Positions 36,692-44,789 of a stretch of DNA of 64,000 nucleotides are shown piece by piece. Both the position numbers and the translations under genes were made by a program. Location of the stretch: assembly GCA_022826745.1 (NCBI GenBank), contig JAJDUI010000014.1, forward strand, positions 62,001 through 126,000, written 5' to 3'. The notes under the pieces were generated by a model. That model did no database searches. It saw only the letters and a list, made by a program, of their open reading frames with translations, and was not told where the DNA came from. Each line of letters begins with the position of its first letter. Position 1 is the first letter of the stretch. The DNA is from Thermoanaerobaculia bacterium (lineage in GTDB: Bacteria; Acidobacteriota; Thermoanaerobaculia; Multivoradales; Multivoraceae).

Positions 36692-37439
36692 ACATCGACA
36701 ACCCGCCGTTGACGTGGATCACCTGGCCGGTGATGTAGGACGACAGGGGCGAGAGCAGGAAGGTGACACAGGCGGCGACCTCGGCCGGCGTCCCCAGGCG
36801 CCCGAGCGGCACCGGCAGTCGCTGCCGCTGGTCTTCGGAGAGCTCGGTCGTCATGTCCGTTTCGATGAAGCCCGGCGACACCGCGTTGCAGCGGACGCCG
36901 AACCGAGCAGCTTCCAGGGCGAGACTGCGTGTCAGGCTGACCATGCCGGCTTTCGAGGCCGCGTAGTCCGCGCCCATCCAGCCACCGGGACCATGCGCGG
37001 CCAGTGACGCCATGTTGACGATGCTGCCGCTCCGCGCCTTGCGCATCACCTTGTAAGCGGCGCGGGACGCGGCGAACGTGGCCTCCAGGTTGACGCGCTG
37101 GGTCGCACGCCAGGACTCCAGGTCGAGGCCGCGGAAGGCGACCGGGCGGCCGCCGCCCGCGTTGTTGACCAGGCCGTCGATCCGGCCGCAGCGTTCGACC
37201 ACGTCGTCGACGAGCGTCGCCGCGTTCTCCGGGTCGTCGAAGTCCGCGGCAAACGGGAGAGCGTTCTCCGCGTCGATTTCGCCGCAGACAGCCTCGACCC
37301 GGGCGAGTTCCCGCCCGTGGACGGCGACCGTCGCGCCGAGAGCGGCGGCGGTCTCGGCCGCCGCCCGGCCGATACCGCGGGTCGAACCGGTTATGAGGAC
37401 GACGAGACCTTCAAGAGTGCCGGAGAGCGAGACAGTCAT
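36684..37439 (-). CDS. 3-oxoacyl-ACP reductase-like SDR (FabG family)
   Basis: Short-chain dehydrogenase/reductase of 251 aa. It has the nucleotide-binding TGSTRGIG (18-25), NNAGG (92-96), catalytic Ser145 in [10 protein letters not shown], and Tyr159/Lys163 in YAASK. A C-terminal [17 protein letters not shown] is typical of FabG. The ATG at 37439 was chosen from a much longer open frame that extends antisense through the soxA gene. It is the first gene of the KS-ACP-acyltransferase operon. NADPH-dependent reduction of the 3-ketoacyl-ACP is the expected reaction. Confidence 0.92.
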   Translation of the reverse strand: MTVSLSGTLEGLVVLITGSTRGIGRAAAETAAALGATVAVHGRELARVEAVCGEIDAENALPFAADFDDPENAATLVDDVVERCGRIDGLVNNAGGGRPVAFRGLDLESWRATQRVNLEATFAASRAAYKVMRKARSGSIVNMASLAAHGPGGWMGADYAASKAGMVSLTRSLALEAARFGVRCNAVSPGFIETDMTTELSEDQRQRLPVPLGRLGTPAEVAACVTFLLSPLSSYITGQVIHVNGGLSMYG

Positions 37440-37718
37440 GGACCGGCCGCAATCGTAGCGTTGTCGGAGGCGGCCGCCCGTTCGGGTCAGGAGGGGGGGC
37501 GGCTGCCAGGATGACGTGCGCGCTTGAGAGGTGATGGGAGGGAGTGCACGCACTCGGCTTCGCTCGCTCCGGTCGGTCGGTGGTTCCCGAAGCGTCGGCG
37601 GCAGTCGCTCGCTCAGACGCACCTGGCAGCCGCCCCCCCTCCTGACCCGAACGGGCTGGTCGGCGTTGCCGTTCACCATGCGAGGGACTACCCGGATCCG
37701 GCGTAGCATTCCCGACGA
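37440..37718. promoter_or_regulatory. divergent intergenic region fabG / soxA
   Basis: This 279-nt spacer must hold promoters for both the minus-strand fabG operon and the plus-strand soxA operon. Most of it (37476-37656) is the second 181-bp palindromic element. I cannot assign -35/-10 boxes with confidence. No credible coding frame is present. Confidence 0.5.
37476..37656. repeat. 181-bp palindromic element, copy 2
   Basis: Bounded by a perfect 35-bp inverted repeat (37476-37510 with 37622-37656) around a 111-nt centre. Total length equals copy 1 (148-328). When copy 1 is reverse-complemented the centres align over most of their length, including cggcagtcgct (37599-37609). The arms are related (both carry GGGTC...GGAGGGG) but not identical. 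Unlike copy 1 it lies between two divergent promoters, so it is not simply a 3' terminator. No flanking direct repeat is seen. Confidence 0.85.
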
Positions 37719-40523
37719 ATGACGACTCTCTTGGTCGACGGGCAGCCGATCGAGGCCCACGCGGGCGAAAGTCTGCTCCTCGCCATGCTGCGGGCCGGCT
37801 TGCATCCCACTAGCGGAGGTTGCGTGTGCCTCGGCGGGGACTGCCCGAACTGCCTCGTGACGGTCGATGGCATCGCTTACACGCGGAGTTGTCAGGTGAA
37901 GGCCGAGGCCGGCATGAGGGTGACGCGTGAGCATGTCGGCGACGAAGAACCTGCCCTGCTGCCCGACGAGGGGATGTCGGCCGGAAGCGCCGCGCCCGTG
38001 CGCCATGTCCACTGCGACACGGTCGTCATCGGACAGGGCGACTCGGGCCGGGAGGCCGAGCGGGAAGCACGAGAGGCGGGGCTGGGCGTCGTCACCCTGG
38101 ACGCCAGAGACGGGCAGCACGTCACCGGGGTCTATCCCGGGCCGCTGGTCGTCGCGGCGGACGGCGGCGGGCGGGTGCTCCACGTCCACCCAAGGCGGGA
38201 GATCGTCGTCGCCACGGGCGCCGCGGAGATCCAGCCTGTCGTTCCCGGCAGCGACCTGGAGGGACTGGTCACCGCGCGGGCAGCCGCGGAGCTTGTCGCC
38301 GCCGGCATCGACCTGGGCCGCGCCGTCGTCGTCGGCGAGTCGCCCGGCGAACTGCCGAGCGGCTCCCTCGCCGGGCACTTTCCGCTCGGCCACGGCGGCT
38401 GGGAACTCGTCCGCTTCGAGGGCAACGGACGGGTCGAGGCGGTAGTCCTGCGAAGACACGGCGACGCCGGTGCCGCCGAAGAGCGCATCGAATGCGACAC
38501 CGCGATCCTCGGCCTTGGCCGCAATCCACGAAACGCGCTGGCGCGGATGGCCTCGGACCTGCCGGTGCGGGTGGTCGGCAGCGCCGCGGCCGAATCCGAG
38601 CTGCCGCCCTGTCCTCGCGACGGAACGGTCTGTCCATGCAGCGGCGTCACGGTCGCCGACCTGGACGGCGTCTGGGAGCGCGGCTTCCACGAGATGGAGT
38701 TGCTCAAACGCGCGACCCTCGCCGGCACCGGCACCTGCCAGGGCGGCGTCTGCCTGCCCTACCTGCGCAGCTTCCTGCTGGAGCGAGGCGGCCGCCTTCA
38801 GCCCGCGTTCACCGCCCGACCGCTGAACCGGCAACTGACCGTGCGGGAGCTGGCCGCCGGAGCGCATACCGCTGTGACCGCCCGCTCACCTCTCCACGAC
38901 GAGCACCTGCGGCTCGGGGCGCGAATGGACCGCGCCGGCGGTTGGTGGCGGCCCTGGACCTACGGCCAGCAAGACGACGAGTACCGGTCCGTGCGCGAAA
39001 GCGTCTCGCTCGGCGACGTGAGTTCACTCGGCAAGATGGCGATCTCCGGGCCGGACGCCGAAGCGTTCCTGGAGCGGATCGTCCCCACCCGGGTTGCCAC
39101 GATCCGTCCCGGCCGCTGCCGTTACGTCCTCATGCTGGACGAACGGGCTCACCTGCTCGACGACGGGATGCTCTGCCGGGAGACGGAACAGAGCGCCGGC
39201 GACCGTTTCTTCATGACCTCGACCTCCGGCGGGTCCGGCTTCTTCGAGCTGTGGCTGCGCGACTGGGCCGAGGCTTTCGGCTGCGACGTCCGGATCCTGA
39301 ACCAGACCGCGTCGCTGGCGGCGATCAACGTCACCGGCCCCCAGGCGGCCCGGTTGCTCGCGCGCGCCGGCGCCCGGAGGTTGCCCGCGTTCGGCCGCCA
39401 CCAGCACGTGCGGGTCGCCAGCGTCGACTGCCGGGTCGTTCGCCTGAGCTTCACCGGCGAACTCTCCTACGAGCTCCACCATCCGGCCGCCGACGCCCGC
39501 AAGCTGTGGCGGCGCCTGCTCGAGGCGGGCGCCGGGTTCGGCGTCCAACCGCACGGACTCGAAACCCTGCTCCGCCTGCGGCTCGAGAAGGGCCACATCG
39601 TCATCGGCCAGGACACGGACTACGACTCGACCCCGCGCCGGCTCGCCCATGAGTGGGCGGTCAACCTGAACAAGGGTGATTTCGTCGGGCGCCGGGCCAT
39701 CCTGCGGACGAACAAACAACCGCTCGACAAGCGACTCGTCACGCTGCGGACCGACGATCCGCCGCCGCCGGGAACAGCCGAAGCTCCGTCCGCCGAGGGC
39801 GCGGCGATCCACGACGGAGACCGCTACGCCGGCTACGTGACGTCAGACACGGGCACGACGACAGGCGGCGCCACGATGCTCGGCTGGCTCTACCTGGACG
39901 CGGAGGGCCGCCTGCCCCGCGAGGTCACGGTCGACGGCCGCCCGGCCCGCCGGGTCGACGGCCCGACGTACGACCCGCAGGGAGAACGGGCTCGGGCAGC
40001 GGTCGATGTCGCGAGCGAGTCGCCGGAGAACGTCCGTGAGTTCCCGGTTGCCCGCCTGGAGGCAAGCGACCTCGCCGCCGGCGCCCCAGCCGAGCGGCCG
40101 CGGCTTCGCCGGCTCGAAGCGACCCGGGTGTCGGCCACGCCCGCGGCCCTCGACGCGCTGGTCGAGCGGCCGCCCTGGCCCGACACGGCCCTCGCTTTCC
40201 GGACCGCTCCCGACGAACTCCTGGTGACGGCGACGCCGGACTTCGAGGTCGCCGACGACCCGCACGCGATCGTCGAACGCGAGACCGCGTTCAGCTACGT
40301 CTGGCTCGATGGAACCACGGCCGAGCGGTTTCTGGACCGTGAGTGCGAGTGGCGTCGGCCCGGCGCGAGGCCGGCCCTCGCCCAGGGCGAGGTCGCCGGC
40401 CTCCCGGCCAAGCTCTGGTTCGAGGACAGCAGAACACTGATCCTCACGCCGGCCCCCTACGCGGCCGCCTTCGAGCGCCGCCTGACCGCCTCGCTCGCAG
40501 AGATCGACGGGGACGCCGCGTGA
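37719..40523 (+). CDS. soxA: sarcosine oxidase alpha subunit, compact, apparently fused to gamma
   Basis: A 934-aa protein of the heterotetrameric sarcosine-oxidase/NAD-linked oxidoreductase alpha family. Order: a 2Fe-2S-type N-terminal domain with Cys35/37/42/45/58; a shortened dinucleotide-binding region (GQGDSG at 105-110, then [15 protein letters not shown]); a second cysteine set CPC...CQGGVC (305, 307, 340, 345); and a GcvT/tetrahydrofolate-binding domain from about 390 to 760. Residues about 790-934 resemble the small gamma subunit (SoxG). Canonical alpha alone is near 1000 aa, so the nucleotide-binding part is clearly reduced. The start ATG opens the operon; the stop overlaps the soxB start (GTGA). 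Confidence 0.82.
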   Translation: MTTLLVDGQPIEAHAGESLLLAMLRAGLHPTSGGCVCLGGDCPNCLVTVDGIAYTRSCQVKAEAGMRVTREHVGDEEPALLPDEGMSAGSAAPVRHVHCDTVVIGQGDSGREAEREAREAGLGVVTLDARDGQHVTGVYPGPLVVAADGGGRVLHVHPRREIVVATGAAEIQPVVPGSDLEGLVTARAAAELVAAGIDLGRAVVVGESPGELPSGSLAGHFPLGHGGWELVRFEGNGRVEAVVLRRHGDAGAAEERIECDTAILGLGRNPRNALARMASDLPVRVVGSAAAESELPPCPRDGTVCPCSGVTVADLDGVWERGFHEMELLKRATLAGTGTCQGGVCLPYLRSFLLERGGRLQPAFTARPLNRQLTVRELAAGAHTAVTARSPLHDEHLRLGARMDRAGGWWRPWTYGQQDDEYRSVRESVSLGDVSSLGKMAISGPDAEAFLERIVPTRVATIRPGRCRYVLMLDERAHLLDDGMLCRETEQSAGDRFFMTSTSGGSGFFELWLRDWAEAFGCDVRILNQTASLAAINVTGPQAARLLARAGARRLPAFGRHQHVRVASVDCRVVRLSFTGELSYELHHPAADARKLWRRLLEAGAGFGVQPHGLETLLRLRLEKGHIVIGQDTDYDSTPRRLAHEWAVNLNKGDFVGRRAILRTNKQPLDKRLVTLRTDDPPPPGTAEAPSAEGAAIHDGDRYAGYVTSDTGTTTGGATMLGWLYLDAEGRLPREVTVDGRPARRVDGPTYDPQGERARAAVDVASESPENVREFPVARLEASDLAAGAPAERPRLRRLEATRVSATPAALDALVERPPWPDTALAFRTAPDELLVTATPDFEVADDPHAIVERETAFSYVWLDGTTAERFLDRECEWRRPGARPALAQGEVAGLPAKLWFEDSRTLILTPAPYAAAFERRLTASLAEIDGDAA

Positions 40524-41728
40524 ACGAGTTCACAGAACGCCAGATGAAGCTGACCTGGCGGCCACCGAAGGCGAGCTACGACGTCGTGATCGTCGGCGCC
40601 GGCGGGCACGGCCTGGCCACCGCCTACTACCTGGCGACGCGCCACGGGATCACGAACGTCGCCGTCTTCGAACGCGGCTACATCGGCAGCGGCAACTCGG
40701 GGCGGAACACGACGATCATCCGCGCCAACTACGGCATCCCGGCCGCCGTCCGCTTCTACCAGCGCAGCGTCGACCTCTACCGGGGCCTGGAAGAGGAAAC
40801 CGACCGCTGGCTCATGCACCAGCAGAAGGGGATCCTGTGGATGGCGCACTCGGAGGCGGCAGTGCGGGCCGAACGGATGCGGGCGAAGCTGAACACCGAG
40901 TTCGGCGCGGAGACCGAGTTCGTCGGGCCGCGGCAGGTTGAGGAACTCTGCCCCGAACTCGACATGTCCGGCGGCGGCCGCTGGCCGGTGCTGGGCGCTT
41001 CCTACCATCCGCAGGGCGCCACCGCCCGCCACGACCGCGTGGTCTGGGCGCTCGCCGAGGGCGCGATGGAGCGCGGCGCCCACGTCCACCAGAACACGCC
41101 GGTGGAAGGCCTGATCCTCGACGGCGAGCGGGTCGCCGGCGTGCGAACAGCGGAGGGCGACATCGCCGCCGGCGCCGTCGTCTCGGCGGTCGGCGGCCAC
41201 GTCAGCCGCCTCGCGGCGATGGCGGGCCTCCGGCTGCCGATCCGCACGCACCGCCTGCAGGCGTTCGTCACGAACCACTACCGGCAGCAGTTCGGACCCA
41301 TCGTCGCCTCCTCGGAGCTCTTCTTCTACGCCTCGCAGACCGCCCGCGGCGAGATGCTCCTGGGCGCCGAGATCGACCCGCAGCCCAGCTTCTCCTACCG
41401 CTCGAGCCACGACTTCGTCCAGGACGTGTGCCGGCGGGCGCTCTGCCTGCTGCCGTTCATGGCGAGCCTCCGGGTGCTGCGGCAATGGACCGGCGTCTGC
41501 GACATGAGTCCCGACTACTCGCCGATCATGGGGCGCACCGGCGTGGACGGTTTCTTCATCACGACCGGCTGGGGCACCTGGGGCTTCAAGGCGATCCCGG
41601 CCGGAGGCGAGCAGATGGCGGAACTCATCGCGTCGGGCGAAACACCGGAGCTGATCGCGCCGTTCGGGCTCGACCGCTTCGCCCGCGACCGCACGATGGC
41701 CGACCGCGGCTCGGCGGGGACCCACTAG
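40520..41728 (+). CDS. soxB: sarcosine oxidase beta subunit
   Basis: FAD-dependent amine oxidase of 402 aa in the DAO/SoxB family, which oxidises the N-methyl amine (sarcosine or a relative) and passes the methylene group to folate on alpha. The FAD-binding VVIVGAGGHGLATAYYLA is near residue 22, followed by GSGNSGRNTTIIRANY, a SoxB signature. The C-terminal TGWGTWGFKAIPAGG closes the FAD site. The GTG at 40520 overlaps the soxA stop; Met9 (40544) is an alternative start. Substrate specificity cannot be read from sequence. Confidence 0.9.
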   Translation: MNEFTERQMKLTWRPPKASYDVVIVGAGGHGLATAYYLATRHGITNVAVFERGYIGSGNSGRNTTIIRANYGIPAAVRFYQRSVDLYRGLEEETDRWLMHQQKGILWMAHSEAAVRAERMRAKLNTEFGAETEFVGPRQVEELCPELDMSGGGRWPVLGASYHPQGATARHDRVVWALAEGAMERGAHVHQNTPVEGLILDGERVAGVRTAEGDIAAGAVVSAVGGHVSRLAAMAGLRLPIRTHRLQAFVTNHYRQQFGPIVASSELFFYASQTARGEMLLGAEIDPQPSFSYRSSHDFVQDVCRRALCLLPFMASLRVLRQWTGVCDMSPDYSPIMGRTGVDGFFITTGWGTWGFKAIPAGGEQMAELIASGETPELIAPFGLDRFARDRTMADRGSAGTH

Positions 41729-41730
41729 CG

Positions 41731-41979
41731 ATGAGCCTGCGCATCCCCTGCCCCTGTTGCGGCGGCCGCTCGGTCCACGAGTTCGTCCACGCTGAGATCC
41801 GGCGGGTACCGGACCACCTGACCGACCCGGACGAGCGCGACCTCGACTTCGCCTTTCACCACGACAACGAGGAGGGGATCGTCACCGAGCGCTGGTTCCA
41901 CGCCCTGGGCTGCCGGCGCTGGTTCGAGATCCGGCGCGATACGACGACCGACCGGATCATCGAAGCCGCCGAATCCTGA
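41731..41979 (+). CDS. soxD: sarcosine oxidase delta subunit
   Basis: Small zinc-binding subunit of 82 aa. The metal ligands are Cys7, Cys9/10 in CPCCG, a His near residue 20 and Cys61 in GCRRWF, as in SoxD. The central DERDLDFAFHHDNEEG and ERWFHALGCRRWFEIRRDT are diagnostic. The ATG lies 2 nt after the soxB stop. With soxA(G) and soxB it completes a full heterotetramer set in the unusual order A(G)-B-D; no glyA or serine-deaminase gene is adjacent. Confidence 0.92.
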   Translation: MSLRIPCPCCGGRSVHEFVHAEIRRVPDHLTDPDERDLDFAFHHDNEEGIVTERWFHALGCRRWFEIRRDTTTDRIIEAAES

Positions 41980-42039
41980 CCGGCCAGCCAGTTTCCGGGT
42001 AGGATGGAGCAACTGTTCGCAACCAGGAGGTGGCCGCAC

Positions 42040-43128
42040 ATGGCACGACGCACTCTCATTCTCACCACCCTGCTCGCCTTCGCGGCCGCCGGCGCCATCG
42101 TCGCGTCCGACGACATCCCCCGCCGGCATGACGGCAAGCCCGATCTCTCCGGGACCTACGACATCGCCACCCTGACGCCGTTGCAGCGGCCCGCGCAGTA
42201 CGGCGACAACCTGACGCTCACCCCCGAACAGGCCCAGGCGATCGCTGACCACTGGCGGCGGAACTTCGAGAAGGACTACGCGCCGAGCGACCCGAATCGC
42301 GAGGCGCCGCCGGAGGGCGGCACGGGCATCTACGCGCCCGAGTTCACGGGAGCTGCAGGCAAGGTCGGCGGCTACAACGCCTTCTACGTCGACATCGGCG
42401 AGGGCAACTTCCAGCTCGACGGCGAGTACCGCACCTCGATCATCACGGAGCCCGCGAACGGCCGCATGCCGGCGCTCACCGATGCGGCGAAGCAGCGGTA
42501 CGCGGAGGGCGCGGCCTTCCGCCACGAGAACACCGGCACCGCCTGGTGGATCGACCGCGAGTTCGGCCCGTACGACGACCCGGAACTCCGTCCGCACGCC
42601 GAGCGCTGCCTGCTGGGCTTCGGCTCCACCGCGGGGCCGCCGGCACTGCCCGTCATGTACAACAACATGAAGCGAATCGTGCAGACCGACACCCACCTGA
42701 TGATCCTGGTCGAGATGAACCATGACGCACGGGTCATCCGCATCGACTCCGAGCACGACGACAACGTCGAGAGCTGGCTCGGCGAATCGGTGGGCCGCTG
42801 GGAAGGCGACACCCTGGTCGTGACGACGAAGAACTTCGGCGACGACTACAGCTTCACCCAGGGCTCGAAGGACATGGTGATCACCGAGCGCTTCAGCCGC
42901 ATCGACGAGGACGCCCTGCTCTACGGTTTCACCGTCGACGACCCGAACACCTGGACCGAGCCCTGGAGCGGCGAGTACCCCTGGCCGGCCAGTACGAACA
43001 AGGTCTACGAGTACGCCTGCCACGAAGGCAACTACGCCCTGGGCGGCATTCTCCGTGGCGCCCGCCTGCTCGAGGAGGAGGCGCTCGCAGGCGACGCCGC
43101 GTCCACCGGCGGCGGAGGCTCCGAGTAG
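42040..43128 (+). CDS. secreted protein, expanded unnamed family (member 1)
   Basis: A 362-aa exported protein of no family I can name. The ATG at 42040 has an aggagg site 10 nt upstream and starts a signal peptide. Mature-region blocks shared with three other proteins in this window: PDLSGTYDIATLTPLQRP, GKVGGYNAFYVDIG, YRTSIITEPANGR, HENTGTAWW, AERCLLGF, HLMILVEMNHDARVIRI, WEGDTLVVTTKNF, and the C-terminal YEYACHEGNYALGGILRGAR. Two Cys (in AERC and YACHEG) are invariant in all four and may form a disulfide. It follows the sox operon by 60 nt. Function unknown; a secreted enzyme or binding protein is possible. Confidence 0.8.
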   Translation: MARRTLILTTLLAFAAAGAIVASDDIPRRHDGKPDLSGTYDIATLTPLQRPAQYGDNLTLTPEQAQAIADHWRRNFEKDYAPSDPNREAPPEGGTGIYAPEFTGAAGKVGGYNAFYVDIGEGNFQLDGEYRTSIITEPANGRMPALTDAAKQRYAEGAAFRHENTGTAWWIDREFGPYDDPELRPHAERCLLGFGSTAGPPALPVMYNNMKRIVQTDTHLMILVEMNHDARVIRIDSEHDDNVESWLGESVGRWEGDTLVVTTKNFGDDYSFTQGSKDMVITERFSRIDEDALLYGFTVDDPNTWTEPWSGEYPWPASTNKVYEYACHEGNYALGGILRGARLLEEEALAGDAASTGGGGSE

Positions 43129-43176
43129 CCGTCGCGGCTGCTATGGTCAGCCGCTCAACTCCCCGGAGGACAATCC

Positions 43177-43656
43177 ATGCGCCGTACGCTCTTCGTTCTG
43201 CTGATCGCCAGTCTCCTCACTGTGACTGCCGTCGCCGCCGACAACCACGGTCCCAGAGTCGAAGACTTGGCCTGGATGACCGGGACCTGGAGCGGCCCGA
43301 ACCTGGAAGAAAACTGGGCCATTCCCAAGAACGGCTCGATGGTGGCCCGGGTCCGCGGCTTCTCGCCCGACGGCACGACGAACATGATCGAGCTGATCTC
43401 GATCGAGGAAGAGAACGACTCCCTGGTGCTGCGCCTCAAGCAGTGGAACCCCGGCATGGAGCCACGCTACGACGGCTTCATGGTGATGAAGCTCGTCGAG
43501 TCGAAGGACCGGATGATCAGGTTCGAGAACACGGGTGAAGGTGCAGCCGGTCTGGCCAAGCTCAGCTACAGCCGGCCCGACGACGACACGTTCGTCATCG
43601 CGGTCGAGACGCCCACCGGCCAGGAGTTCGAAATCCCGCTCAAGGCGGTCAAGTAG
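43177..43656 (+). CDS. secreted DUF6265-like protein
   Basis: A 159-aa exported protein with signal peptide (residues 1-21). The body VEDLAWMTGTWSGPNLEENW...GSMVARVRGF...NMIELISIEE matches the DUF6265-type lipocalin-like fold, with alternating beta strands and no catalytic residues I recognise. The ATG has a ggagga site upstream. It is probably co-transcribed with member 1 and the DUF2911 gene. Confidence 0.75.
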   Translation: MRRTLFVLLIASLLTVTAVAADNHGPRVEDLAWMTGTWSGPNLEENWAIPKNGSMVARVRGFSPDGTTNMIELISIEEENDSLVLRLKQWNPGMEPRYDGFMVMKLVESKDRMIRFENTGEGAAGLAKLSYSRPDDDTFVIAVETPTGQEFEIPLKAVK

Positions 43657-43670
43657 CACTGGCACGGCCG

Positions 43671-44333
43671 GTGGCGGCCAGCCGCTTCGGAATCACGGCG
43701 TCCGCGGCGCTCCTCGTCGCCGGCGTCGAACTGCTTGCGAGCGCCGGCACAGCCACCGCCCAGGACCGCCCCGCCAGCCCGGCGGGCGCCGCCGCGACCC
43801 AGATCGGCGGCTACTTCGACCCCCGCTCCGGCTACGTCAACGGCGGCTGGATCGAAGTCAAGTATGGACGCCCGCTGCGCCGCGGCCGGGACATCTTCGG
43901 ACCTCCCGACTTCATCGCCTTCCTGAACGACGGCGCCCCGGTGTGGCGAGCGGGTGCGAACCTCACGACCCGGCTGATCACCGAGCTGCCGATCATCATC
44001 GACGAGACCCGCCTCGAGCCCGGCGAGTACACGATGTTCATCCAGCTTGGTCCGGAGCGATGGATCCTCATCATCTCCGAGTGGCCGGCGCAGAAGCGCT
44101 ACGACTACCACGACCGGGAGGCGCTCTTCGGCGCCTACGGCTACACCCCGGACAAGGATGTGTTGCGCACCGACATGACCCTCCAGCCCCTGCCCATGTC
44201 CTTCGAGCAACTGTCCTGGCAGTTCCTCGACGTGACCCCCGAGGGCGGCCGCCTGGCGCTCTTCTGGGACAGGCAGATGGCCTCCGTGCCGTTCCAGGTT
44301 GCCCCGCAGCAAGCAGGAGAAGCCGATGAGTGA
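43671..44333 (+). CDS. secreted DUF2911 protein
   Basis: A 220-aa exported protein starting at a GTG (43671). A signal peptide ends near GTATAQ. The core (GGWIEVKYGRPLRRGRDIFG; ADLTTRL-like and LEPGEYTMFIQLGPERWILIIS) is the DUF2911 pattern, a beta-sandwich found in many Bacteroidota and Acidobacteriota exported proteins of unknown function. Its 3' end overlaps the GFA gene by 8 nt. Confidence 0.8.
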   Translation: MAASRFGITASAALLVAGVELLASAGTATAQDRPASPAGAAATQIGGYFDPRSGYVNGGWIEVKYGRPLRRGRDIFGPPDFIAFLNDGAPVWRAGANLTTRLITELPIIIDETRLEPGEYTMFIQLGPERWILIISEWPAQKRYDYHDREALFGAYGYTPDKDVLRTDMTLQPLPMSFEQLSWQFLDVTPEGGRLALFWDRQMASVPFQVAPQQAGEADE

Positions 44334-44769
44334 GTCCACAGCGACTGAAAGCCGGATGCGCGGCCAGTGCCTCTGCAGCGCGGTTGAATTCGAGGTCGAC
44401 GTGCCCGAACGCACCTACAGCATCTGCCACTGCGGCATGTGCCGCCGCTGGTCCGGCGGCCCGCTCATGTCCGTCCATTGCCCCGAACCCAACACCGAAT
44501 GGCTGAACGACGAGGGACTGACCTGGTACCAGGGCACCCCCTGGGCCCAGCGCGGCTTCTGTTCAAAGTGCGGATCAAGCCTCTTCTGGCGTCTCGCCCA
44601 GGAGCCGGAGGGCATGCTGATCGTCAGCGTCGATGCCCTCGAAGACGACGGCGAGTTCACGCTCGACCGCCACATCTACAGCGATGCCAGGCCCGACCGC
44701 TACGACTTCGCCGACGATTGTCCGAGGGTGACGGAGGCGGAACTGATGAAGGAACTTGGGCTCGGCTAG
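44326..44769 (+). CDS. GFA family zinc protein (S-(hydroxymethyl)glutathione synthase-like)
   Basis: A 147-aa CENP-V/GFA domain protein. Zinc ligands are visible: CLCSAV near the N-terminus, CHCGMCRRWSG, and CSKCGSSLFW. Classical Gfa helps couple formaldehyde to glutathione. Most family members have unproven roles, but formaldehyde handling would suit a demethylating sox operon 2.4 kb upstream. The ATG at 44326 overlaps the end of the DUF2911 gene. Confidence 0.85.
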   Translation: MSESTATESRMRGQCLCSAVEFEVDVPERTYSICHCGMCRRWSGGPLMSVHCPEPNTEWLNDEGLTWYQGTPWAQRGFCSKCGSSLFWRLAQEPEGMLIVSVDALEDDGEFTLDRHIYSDARPDRYDFADDCPRVTEAELMKELGLG

Positions 44770-44789
44770 GAAGCACAAGGGAGCGTGAC

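Noticed and set aside
37440..38867. Long minus-strand extension of the FabG frame
   Set aside because: Runs antisense through soxA; the SDR fold begins at the ATG at 37439.
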